The notes below the pieces were generated by a model that made no database searches, was not told the origin of the DNA, and worked only from the letters and a program-made list of their open reading frames with translations. From assembly GCF_015234515.1 (NCBI RefSeq), contig NZ_JADGMY010000023.1, positions 142,147 to 206,146 on the forward strand: DNA of 64,000 bases, in the 5' to 3' direction. Positions 1 to 10,134 of this stretch are shown here, piece by piece; the stretch's first letter is position 1; every line of letters starts with the position of its first letter. This DNA is from Cellulomonas sp. Lineage in GTDB: Bacteria; Actinomycetota; Actinomycetes; Actinomycetales; Cellulomonadaceae. The position numbers were made by a program, and so were the translations under genes.

Positions 1-3
1 CCA

Positions 4-171
4 CAGCGGCGGCGGACGCGCAACTGGATCGCACTCTCACACCCCCCCTGGGGGGCCCACAGCGGTGACGGACGCGCAACTGGATCGCACTCTCACACCC
101 CTCCTGGGGGGCCCACAGCGGCGGCGGACGCGCAAGTGGATCGCACTCTCACACCCCTCCTGGGGGGGTGA
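4..171. repeat. 56-bp tandem repeat, three copies
   Basis: Near-identical units begin at 4, 60 and 116, a period of exactly 56 bases. Each carries the core TGGATCGCACTCTCAC followed by a C-run and a G-run. The third copy runs into an inverted copy of the core. The same core, with small changes, recurs near 23.4 kb and 24.4 kb. There is no gene in positions 1-224. The first copy may be cut by the window edge. Confidence 0.85.
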
Positions 172-183
172 GAGTGCGATCCA
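137..183 (-). terminator. 16-bp perfect hairpin downstream of hsp20
   Basis: The arms at 137-152 and 168-183 are perfect complements (TGGATCGCACTCTCAC and its reverse complement), with a C/G-rich loop. The hairpin sits 41 bases after the hsp20 stop on the minus strand. No T-run follows, so a terminator or mRNA-stabilising role is inferred from placement only. Confidence 0.45.
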
Positions 184-224
184 GCGCTTGTTGGAGGGGC
201 CGAGGCCCGGGAGGGCCTGGGCTG

Positions 225-668
225 TCAGCCGGCCGGTGTCGGCTCGGACGCCTCGATCGACGTCGGGGCCGTGCCGTGCTGGACCTCGATACGGCGGGGC
301 TTGGCCTCCTCCGCCACCGGGATGGTCAGCGTGAGGACGCCGTCGTCGTACGTCGCGTTGATGCGGTCGAGCGCGAGGCCGCGGCCCACGGTCAGCTGGC
401 GGGCGTAGGTGCCGACGGCCCGCTCCTTGGCGAGCCACTGGACGTCGCTCTCGGTGCGCGGCGTGCGCTGCGCCCTGATGGTCAGGGTGCGGTCGTCCAC
501 GTTCACGTCGATGGTGCCCGGGTCGGCGCCCGGCAGGTCGACGTGCAGGACGTAGTGGTCACCGTCGCGGTACAGGTCCATCGGCATCGTCGCCGACGCG
601 CGGTCGGACGCCATGACCTGCGCCAGCACACGGTCCATCTCACGGAACGGGTCGAAACGAGTAGCCAT
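225..668 (-). CDS. Hsp20 / alpha-crystallin small heat-shock protein
   Basis: This 147-residue cytoplasmic holdase chaperone should bind unfolding proteins without ATP. The alpha-crystallin domain spans about residues 30-127. The family signature near its end is present as ATYDDGVLTLTIP (GVL at 110-112), and a DLPG turn lies at 44-47. Length is normal for bacterial Hsp20. I chose ATG at 668 because GGAGGTGA lies at good distance upstream; a GTG one codon earlier (671) is the alternative. The gene is monocistronic, with a CIRCE operator about 90 bases upstream, so heat induction through HrcA is expected. hrcA itself is not in the window. Confidence 0.93.
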   Translation of the reverse strand: MATRFDPFREMDRVLAQVMASDRASATMPMDLYRDGDHYVLHVDLPGADPGTIDVNVDDRTLTIRAQRTPRTESDVQWLAKERAVGTYARQLTVGRGLALDRINATYDDGVLTLTIPVAEEAKPRRIEVQHGTAPTSIEASEPTPAG

Positions 669-755
669 CACCCATCACCTCCTCGACGTGGGTCCGGTCC
701 TCCCGGCTCCCGGTGCTGTGCCGGCGGCTCTGCCGCCGGTTGGCTACACGTCAAC

Positions 756-784
756 AGTTAGCACTCTCGCGCCGAGAGTGCCAA
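756..784 (-). promoter_or_regulatory. CIRCE operator overlapping the hsp20 promoter
   Basis: The sequence at 758-784 is TTAGCACTC, nine bases, GAGTGCCAA: one mismatch from the CIRCE consensus TTAGCACTC-N9-GAGTGCTAA bound by HrcA. Read on the minus strand, TTGGCA (784-779) and CTAACT (761-756) are 17 bases apart and could be the -35 and -10 boxes, so the operator would cover the promoter exactly. Confidence 0.88.
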
Positions 785-822
785 GTGGAAGTTCCGGATA
801 TTTCGCTGAGAGCGAACAGGCG

Positions 823-1278
823 TCAGGCGGAGCGGCCCATGGAGCGCCGGTCCTCGCGCGCGAAGCCCGCGACGAAGTCGACCAGGCCCTCGACGATCCG
901 CACGTCGGCATCGAGCCAGGGCACGTCGAGCCACTGGCCCGCGGGCAGCCAGCGCAGCTCGTCGTGCTCGACGAGCGGCTCCGGACCGCCCTCGAGCACC
1001 TCGGCGAACCACAGCCGCATGACGTACTGGTCGGACAGGACCCACGCGCCGTCGTCCGGGCCGAGGAGCTCGACGCCGAGCCCGACGCGCACGCCCAGCT
1101 CCTCACGCAGCTCTCTGTGCAGCGCCTCCTCGGGCGTCTCACCCGGCTCGACCTTGCCACCGGGGAACTCCCAGCGCCCCGCGAGACTGGCGGGCGTCGC
1201 ACGCCGCGCCGCGAGCAGGAGCTGCGGGTCGTCGAGGTCGTCGACCACGGCCGCTGCCACGACGAGCACAGGATTCAT
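823..1278 (-). CDS. Nudix hydrolase (MutT / CTP-pyrophosphohydrolase type)
   Basis: This 151-residue protein should cleave a nucleoside diphosphate linked to another group, probably a (deoxy)nucleoside triphosphate to monophosphate and pyrophosphate. A complete Nudix box G-x5-E-x7-RELREELGV occupies residues 41-63 and supplies the metal-binding glutamates. The early hydrophobic strand (VLVVAAAVV) and the size fit the MutT/NudG-like group used in nucleotide-pool cleaning; the exact substrate cannot be told. ATG 1278 was chosen because the Nudix fold begins immediately after it, and CAGACT six bases upstream fits the leaderless pattern seen elsewhere here. Confidence 0.9.
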   Translation of the reverse strand: MNPVLVVAAAVVDDLDDPQLLLAARRATPASLAGRWEFPGGKVEPGETPEEALHRELREELGVRVGLGVELLGPDDGAWVLSDQYVMRLWFAEVLEGGPEPLVEHDELRWLPAGQWLDVPWLDADVRIVEGLVDFVAGFAREDRRSMGRSA

Positions 1279-1399
1279 GGAACGAGTCTGCCAGTCCTCT
1301 GTCACAGCCGGATCACGACGATGTGGCCGGCGGTCCGCGTCGTGTGCTCGGCCGGGGAGGTCCGGCCGGGCGGGACGCGCGTGCTGGTGGTACGGGTAC

Positions 1400-1413
1400 G
1401 GAGGGATCCCTCC
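1400..1413. terminator. Short palindrome between luxR-type gene and Nudix gene
   Basis: GGAGGGATCCCTCC is a perfect 14-base palindrome 26 bases past the stop of the LuxR-type gene. It may end that transcript or form an operator. Nothing else was recognised in 1279-1438 apart from the likely Nudix -10 box. Confidence 0.3.
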
Positions 1414-1438
1414 CGCCCCTCCGTGGGGCGGTGACGCG

Positions 1439-1675
1439 TCAGCGGATACCGTTCGCCTCGGCCCACGCGACGGCCTCGGCACGCGTGGAGGCGCCGATCT
1501 TGCGGTAGACGCTGCGTACCTGCGACTTGACGGTGTTGCGCGTGACGAACAGCCGCGTGGCGATCTCCTCGAGCGTGACGTCCTCGGTCAGCTCGGCCAG
1601 CACGACGCGCTCGCGTCGGGTGAGGGAGTGCGCCCCCAGCATGTGCGGGTTCATGGGGGTGTCCAGCATGCTCAT
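1439..1675 (-). CDS. Small stand-alone LuxR-type HTH regulator
   Basis: The 78-residue protein consists almost entirely of a LuxR/GerE DNA-binding domain (residues 17-78). It has the usual LTRRE opening, the acidic turn LTEDVTLEEIATRLFV and the recognition helix TRNTVKSQVRSVYRKIG. There is no receiver or ligand domain, so activity must be set by abundance or a partner. ATG 1675 follows a GGAGG box (1685-1681) at five bases; the frame stays open upstream, but that stretch looks non-coding. It lies downstream of gcvH on the same strand, 312 bases away, so it may be independent. The target is unknown. Confidence 0.85.
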   Translation of the reverse strand: MSMLDTPMNPHMLGAHSLTRRERVVLAELTEDVTLEEIATRLFVTRNTVKSQVRSVYRKIGASTRAEAVAWAEANGIR

Positions 1676-1987
1676 GATGTCCTCCGGTGGGCGGCGGGCC
1701 CGGTCTCTCCGGGCTCGCGTGGGCTGCGTACCGGATGAGAGCGGCGTGCGTCGTGGGTATGACGCGACTTTCGCCGGTTTCTCTGAATCACCGTGAGTTC
1801 CCCCCCGCGGTGCCGATCGCTGCACCTGTCATGACGGCGGTCCGAGCCCCGTGATACATCGCGGTCGGAACGCCGTCACCAGCACTGTGCGTCACATCAC
1901 CCGTTCGGGCAAGCACCCGGACGCATGGACAACTGTCCAGCACTCACCCACCCGGCCCAACCGTAGGTGCCATCACCCACGGACGGC
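1676..1987. other. 312-bp intergenic region between gcvH and the LuxR-type gene
   Basis: No gene was recognised. It must hold the promoter of the LuxR-type gene on the minus strand. The palindrome TGGACAACTGTCCA (1926-1939) is the only clear symmetry and could be an operator or part of a gcvH terminator. Confidence 0.5.
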
Positions 1988-2359
1988 TCACGGGTTGAGC
2001 GCTGCGTACTCCTCGGCCGACAGGAGGGCGCCGGTGGACGTGACGTCGACGCGCAGCAGCCACCCCTCGCCGTACGGGTCCGCGTTGACCAGCGAAGGGT
2101 CGTCGACGACCGCTCCGTTCACCTCGACGACGGTTCCGGACACCGGTGAGAACAGCTCGGAGACCGACTTGGTCGACTCGATCTCCCCGATGACGGCGCC
2201 CGCCTCGATCGTCGAGCCGACGCTCGGCAGCTCGACGAAGACGATGTCACCCAGGGCGTCGGCGGCGACCGCCGTGATGCCGACCGTGACGGGCGACGAC
2301 GCGTCCACCCACTCGTGCTCGGCGGTGTACTCCAGCGTCGTGGGCAGCTCGGCGGCCAT
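1988..2359 (-). CDS. gcvH: Glycine cleavage system H protein
   Basis: This 123-residue lipoyl carrier shuttles the aminomethyl group between the P, T and L proteins of the glycine cleavage complex in the cytoplasm. The lipoylation site lies in ESTKSVSEL, with Lys64 as acceptor. The N-terminal YTAEHEWV and the glycine-rich barrel strands are typical. ATG 2359 follows AGGAG at good spacing; longer in-frame starts would add a proline/arginine-rich stretch absent from the family. It is the third gene of gcvP-gcvT-gcvH, 59 bases after gcvT. The L-protein gene is not in the window. Confidence 0.97.
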   Translation of the reverse strand: MAAELPTTLEYTAEHEWVDASSPVTVGITAVAADALGDIVFVELPSVGSTIEAGAVIGEIESTKSVSELFSPVSGTVVEVNGAVVDDPSLVNADPYGEGWLLRVDVTSTGALLSAEEYAALNP

Positions 2360-2418
2360 GAGGGCTCCTGTCGGGTCGGGTGGTGCGGGTGTGCGGGCGG
2401 ACCGGGTGCGGCGGACCG

Positions 2419-3582
2419 TCACCGAGGACGACGGTAGAAGGGAAGGGGCACCACGCGCACGGGTTCACGCCGTCCGCGCACGTCGACCGCGAGCTCGGTG
2501 CCCTCGGCGCTCATCTCCGGGGTCACGTACGCCATCGCCACGGGGTACCCGAGCGTGGGTGACGGCGCACCGGACGTGACCGTGCCGACGACCGGCGCGT
2601 CGGGCTGCGTGGACGCGAGCACGGCGTACCCGTGGCGGGCCGCGCGACGCCCCAGACCCTGCAGCCCCACGAGGACGCGCGCCGGTGCCGAGTGCGCCCG
2701 CGCGGCGAGCGCGTCCCGCCCGACGAAGGGCAGGGGCGCACCGTCGGCGTCGACCTTGTCGAGCTTGACGACCCGGCCGAGGCCCGCGTCGTGCGGCGTC
2801 GTCGTGCGGTCCAGCTCGTTGCCGTACAGCGGCATGCCCGCCTCGAGCCGCAGCGAGTCGCGCGCCGACAGACCCGCCGGGACGAGCCCGTGGTCCGCAC
2901 CGGCGGCGAGCAGGGCACGCCACAGGGCCGGGGCGCCCGCCGCGTCGACGAAGAACTCGAACCCGTCCTCGCCCGTGTAGCCGGTGCGTGCGACCAGCAC
3001 GGCTGCACCGTCGAACCGCATCGGCAGGCACGCGTAATAGCGCAGCGTCGCGGGGCTCACGTCGGCGGGGCCGGCCGGATCGGCCGTCAGGCCGGGCAGC
3101 GCCTCGACCACGTCGAGCGCACGCGGCCCCTGCACCGCCACGAGCGCCGTCGTGGCGGAGCGGTCGACGACGTGGGCGTCGAGGCCCGTCCCGGCCACCC
3201 GCTCGCGCAGCTCGGCGAGCACGACGTCGTGGTTCGACGCGTTGGCGACGACGAGGTACTCCTCGTCGCCCGTGCGGTACACGACGAGGTCGTCGATGAC
3301 GCCGCCGTCGGGCTGGACGATCATCGTGTACCGCGCCCCGAGCACCCGCAGGCCCGTGAGGTTGCCGACGAGCGCGAGGTCGAGGAACGCGCCGGCCTGC
3401 GGCCCCGTCACGGCGATCTCCCCCATGTGCGACAGGTCGAACAGGCCGGCGGCCGTGCGGACCGCCGTGTGCTCGGCGAGGTCGGACGTGTACCGCAGCG
3501 GCATCTGCCAGCCGGCGAAGGCGGTGAGCGACGCGCCGAGGGCGACGTGCTCGTCGTGCAGGGGCGAGCGCAGCTCGGTCAT
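2419..3582 (-). CDS. gcvT: Glycine cleavage system T protein (aminomethyltransferase)
   Basis: The 387-residue enzyme moves the methylene carbon from the aminomethyl-lipoyl H protein to tetrahydrofolate and releases ammonia. The N-terminal [20 protein letters not shown] aligns with the known start of the family, and GCV_T motifs such as DLSHMGEI and [10 protein letters not shown] are present. I prefer ATG 3582, preceded by GGGAGC. An ATG at 3624 overlaps the gcvP stop as ATGA and would add 14 residues; translational coupling makes it a real alternative. Regulation is shared with gcvP through the upstream glycine riboswitch. Confidence 0.96.
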   Translation of the reverse strand: MTELRSPLHDEHVALGASLTAFAGWQMPLRYTSDLAEHTAVRTAAGLFDLSHMGEIAVTGPQAGAFLDLALVGNLTGLRVLGARYTMIVQPDGGVIDDLVVYRTGDEEYLVVANASNHDVVLAELRERVAGTGLDAHVVDRSATTALVAVQGPRALDVVEALPGLTADPAGPADVSPATLRYYACLPMRFDGAAVLVARTGYTGEDGFEFFVDAAGAPALWRALLAAGADHGLVPAGLSARDSLRLEAGMPLYGNELDRTTTPHDAGLGRVVKLDKVDADGAPLPFVGRDALAARAHSAPARVLVGLQGLGRRAARHGYAVLASTQPDAPVVGTVTSGAPSPTLGYPVAMAYVTPEMSAEGTELAVDVRGRREPVRVVPLPFYRRPR

Positions 3583-3620
3583 CGGGGCTCCCGTGGTGAG
3601 GTCGGGCCGGGGGTCGGCGG

Positions 3621-6581
<2,961 letters not shown>

Positions 6582-6644
6582 GGGGCGCTCCACGGGGTCG
6601 TCCGGATGTGGCGGTCCACGTACCGGGACGGGCAGGGGCTCCCC

Positions 6645-6893
6645 GCTCTGTCATCCACCCCCGTACGGGGTGACCTGAGAGTTTGGCCGGTCCGCCGTGA
6701 GCGTCGACCCGCGGGGTCGAGGCTCCGGGGCGCGCCGGCTTGCACCGTCGGTGGGCACCGGACCTGGCCGGCGCCACTTTCCAGAGTTGCCTGGCCACGG
6801 CGGTACGGGTGCCTGAGAGATTCGGAGGGGAACTTGCTCCTTCGGCGCCCCGCGCAGCCGCCTCGCGGGCGGCCGACGGGAGCTCTCCCGCCG
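6645..6893 (-). promoter_or_regulatory. Tandem glycine riboswitch in the gcvP leader
   Basis: Read on the minus strand, the leader begins with a GGGAGAGC stem. It then shows the conserved aptamer-1 blocks CCGAAGGAGCAAG and CTCTCAGGCA, a short linker, and aptamer-2 blocks GACGGTGCAAGCC and CTCTCAGGT. These are the hallmark conserved elements of the two cooperative glycine aptamers. The structure ends about 60 bases before the gcvP start, with a final hairpin at about 6649-6668. Glycine binding would turn on gcvPTH, as known for this class. Confidence 0.93.
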
Positions 6894-7035
6894 CGGTTCG
6901 AGCAGCGTGTTGAGTTGTGCGGCCAGCCTACGGCACGGGTCGCTCCGAGAGCATGAGACCCACGACCGGGTCCGCGCCGGGAAGGTCCGCGCAGATCGTC
7001 CGGGCGAACACCTTCTGCGGGGGCGCCGACGCGGA

Positions 7036-7041
7036 TAGCCT
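7036..7041 (+). promoter_or_regulatory. -10 element of a leaderless promoter (ABC operon)
   Basis: TAGCCT ends six bases before the GTG start at 7048. This is the same spacing as at several other genes in the window. No Shine-Dalgarno sequence is present, so a leaderless transcript is inferred. Confidence 0.6.
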
Positions 7042-7047
7042 CCGGCG

Positions 7048-10000
7048 GTGCGCACCGGCGGTCTGCTGACCCGACGCGCGAGGGCGCAGGGCGGGCTGCT
7101 CGTGCTGGCCGGCGTGCTCGCGGCGGTGGCGTGCGCCGTCGTCGTCGCGATCGTCGGGCACCTCGACGTCGCGGCACGGTCCGGGCTGGTGACGGCGCTG
7201 CGCGAGGCGCCCGCGACGTCGGCCGCCACACGGTTCACGACGACGCTCTCCGGTGCGCCCGACGAGCAGGACGCGGCGGCGCGGCGGATCCTCGCCCAGC
7301 GCCTGGGCCGCCAGCCGGTCGACGTCCACAGGTCGGCGCGGTCCGAGCCGCTCCCGCTCGTGCCCGGCGGCGCAGCGGCGGGCGGTGACCCGGCGGGAGA
7401 GCGCGGTGCGACCTCCGTCGCCGACGACGCGCTCGAGGTCACCATCGGCACCCAGGAGCCCGGCCTCGTCGTCACGTCGGCGGGGACGTGGCCCACGGAC
7501 GCCCCCGACGCCGTCGCCGTGCCGGCCGGCCTCGCGACGTCCGCCGGCTTGGCGGTCGGGGACGCGCTCGCGCTCGGTGCGGGCGACGACGCGCGTCCCT
7601 TCGTGGTCGCCGCCGTGTACGAGCCGCGCGACGTGCGCGACCCCGCGTGGTTCGACGAGGCGGAGGGCGGTGCCGACCCCGTGGCGCACCCGGTGCTGGT
7701 GGCCGGGTCGGCTCTGGGGGACGCCCCGCAGCGCGTCCGGGTGCACTGGACCGTGGTCCCCGACCTCGACCGGGTGCGCCCGGCGGACCTGGCACGGCTG
7801 CGGACGGCGCTCGAGGGCACGCGGGCCGTGCTCCACGAGGACGACGACGTCATGGTGCTCGGCGTCACGGCGACCGGTGGCCTGGGCGGGCTGCTCGCGA
7901 GCACGGACGCGGACCTGGCGGCAGCCCGGGGCGTGTCCGTGCCGGCGGCGGCGCTCACGGCGCTCGTCGTGGTCCTCACGTTCGGCCAGGCGTCCCGCAT
8001 GCTCGTCGACGCCCGCCGCCCGGAGACCGTGCTCGTGCGCTCGCGCGGCACGACGCGCGCGGCCGTCGTCGGCGCGTCGGCGATCGAGGGTGCGCTGGTC
8101 ACGAGCCTCGGCGCGGTCCTCGGTGCGGTCGTCGGCGGAACGCTCGTCACGGCCACGGCGGGCAGCAGCGCGCCGAGCACCGTCGTGGCGGGCGGGGTGC
8201 TCGCCGTCGTCGTCGTGGGTACGGCGACGCTCGCCACGGCGGCGTGGCAGGGCACGGCCGACGGTCGCGCCGAGACGCGTCGTCGTGCGGTCCCCGGCTC
8301 GCTCGCGGCCGGAGCGCTCACGCTGCTGGCGGGTACGACGGCCCTCGCGGTCTGGCGGCTGACCGACCGCGGGTCCCCCGTCCGCGTGGACGCCGCCGGT
8401 CGCGCCGTGCTGGACCCGCTGGCAGCAGGGGCGCTGCCCCTCGCGCTCGTGCTCGTCGCGCTGTTGGCGGCGACGCTGCCGGGCCCCGTCGCCGGGCTGC
8501 TCGCACGCGCGGCGTCCCGGCGTCGCACGCTGGACGCGGTCCTCGCGGCCCGGCAGGTGGCCCGGCGGCCGCTGGCGCACGCGACCGCCGCGACGTTCGT
8601 CGCGCTCACCGTCGCGACGACCGTGGTCGCCGCGGCGTTCACGGGCTCGTGGCACGCCCACGCCCGCGACCGCGCGGACGCCGCGGTCGGCGCGGACATC
8701 CGCCTCGACCTCGGGCGTGACCCCATGCCGGGCGGCGCCGGGGCGCACGCGGCGCAGGTGGCCACGGTCCCCGGGGTGACCGCGGCCGCGCCGGCCCGCG
8801 TCGACCGCACGGCCATCGGGTCCATCGAGGGGCGCACGGTCGCCCTGCCGCCGGCCGGACGCGCAGCCCTGCCCGTGGCGGGCGCCGCCTCGCTCGCCGA
8901 CGCGCTCGCGTCCGGTGCGGCGGACGGGCTGCCCCTGCCGGCGTCCGCGACCCGCCTCGACGTCGAGGTGACACCCACGGCCGGCGACCCCGGCGGCGAC
9001 GCGCCACCGGTCGTCGGGGCCGTCGCGTGGGTCGCCTCGGCCCCGGGGACCCTCACGCCGCTCGCCCTGGCACGGGACACGCGTCGGGACACCTGGACGG
9101 CTCCGCTGCCGGCCGGGGGCACCGCGTGGCGGGTCCTCGCGGTCGACGTCGCACCGCGCGGCGCCGCCGGGTACGGCGTCGCGGTCACGCGCGTGACGAC
9201 CGACGCCGGGGACGGCGCCGTCGGGCCCGGGGACGTGCCCTGGACCGCCTGGCAGCTCGCGCCGACGCCGGTCGCGCTCGACGTGGCGCAGGGACGTGCC
9301 GACGTGCCCCGACGGGTGGCCGCCCGCGCCTCGACCGCACCCGTGCGGCTGACCCCCGGCGCCGTCGAGCCGCTGCCGGTCGCGCTCGGCGCGTCCCTGG
9401 CGACGGCGCTCGACCTGGGCACGGGCGGGACGACGACCGTGCGCGTCGCCGGTGCGGACCTCCCGGTGACCGTCGCGGCCGTCGTCCCGGTGGTCCCCGG
9501 CAGCGGGCACCGGAACGCGCTGCTGGCCGACCTCGACGGGATCGAGGCCGCGCTGCTGCGCGGTGGCGTCGCCGCCCCGCCCGCGGTGCACGAGGTCTGG
9601 GTGGACGTCGCCACCGCTCGCCCGGACACGCTCGTCGCGGCCGTGGTCGACGCACTGAGCACCCCACCGCACGCGGTCGCGACCGCCGCGCCGCCACCCG
9701 CACCGCTGCTCCGACCTGCGCTCACGCTGCTCGCTGCCGCGGCCGCCGCCACGGCGCTGCTGGCGGTCGGCGGGCTCGCCGTGAGCGTCCGGGCGGCGGA
9801 CCGGCGCCGGTCCGCGGACGAGCGCGTCCTGCTGGCGCTCGGCGTCGCACCCGCGCGGCAGGCACGGGCCCGGTCCGCCGAGCTCGGCGCCACGGTGCTG
9901 CTCGCCGCGGTCGCCGGGGCCCTCGGCGGTGCCGCCGTCGCGCGGCTGACCGTCGCCACGCTCGTGGGGGCGACCAGCGGCACGACGCCCGACGTCCCCC

Positions 10001-10134
10001 CGCTCGCCGTGGCGTCCGCGGTCGACGCCGGCGCCCTCGCGGCGCTGCTCGCCGTCTCGGCGGCGGGTGCGGCCGCCGTCCTGGTCGTGTCGGCCGTGGG
10101 CGTGCGGGCCCGCGCGACGGGGGTGCGCGCATGA
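7048..10134 (+). CDS. FtsX-like ABC transporter permease (large, first of pair)
   Basis: This 1028-residue membrane protein is of the MacB/FtsX permease type. It has one N-terminal membrane segment (about residues 15-37), then a long extracytoplasmic domain, a central cluster of membrane segments (about 290-500), a second extracytoplasmic domain and a C-terminal cluster (about 890-1015). This duplicated layout is common in actinobacteria. Start GTG 7048 is set by the leaderless -10 element. It overlaps the next permease by ATGA, and both should pair with the two ATPases downstream to export a lipid, peptide or drug. The substrate cannot be told from the sequence. Confidence 0.85.
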   Translation: MRTGGLLTRRARAQGGLLVLAGVLAAVACAVVVAIVGHLDVAARSGLVTALREAPATSAATRFTTTLSGAPDEQDAAARRILAQRLGRQPVDVHRSARSEPLPLVPGGAAAGGDPAGERGATSVADDALEVTIGTQEPGLVVTSAGTWPTDAPDAVAVPAGLATSAGLAVGDALALGAGDDARPFVVAAVYEPRDVRDPAWFDEAEGGADPVAHPVLVAGSALGDAPQRVRVHWTVVPDLDRVRPADLARLRTALEGTRAVLHEDDDVMVLGVTATGGLGGLLASTDADLAAARGVSVPAAALTALVVVLTFGQASRMLVDARRPETVLVRSRGTTRAAVVGASAIEGALVTSLGAVLGAVVGGTLVTATAGSSAPSTVVAGGVLAVVVVGTATLATAAWQGTADGRAETRRRAVPGSLAAGALTLLAGTTALAVWRLTDRGSPVRVDAAGRAVLDPLAAGALPLALVLVALLAATLPGPVAGLLARAASRRRTLDAVLAARQVARRPLAHATAATFVALTVATTVVAAAFTGSWHAHARDRADAAVGADIRLDLGRDPMPGGAGAHAAQVATVPGVTAAAPARVDRTAIGSIEGRTVALPPAGRAALPVAGAASLADALASGAADGLPLPASATRLDVEVTPTAGDPGGDAPPVVGAVAWVASAPGTLTPLALARDTRRDTWTAPLPAGGTAWRVLAVDVAPRGAAGYGVAVTRVTTDAGDGAVGPGDVPWTAWQLAPTPVALDVAQGRADVPRRVAARASTAPVRLTPGAVEPLPVALGASLATALDLGTGGTTTVRVAGADLPVTVAAVVPVVPGSGHRNALLADLDGIEAALLRGGVAAPPAVHEVWVDVATARPDTLVAAVVDALSTPPHAVATAAPPPAPLLRPALTLLAAAAAATALLAVGGLAVSVRAADRRRSADERVLLALGVAPARQARARSAELGATVLLAAVAGALGGAAVARLTVATLVGATSGTTPDVPPLAVASAVDAGALAALLAVSAAGAAAVLVVSAVGVRARATGVRA

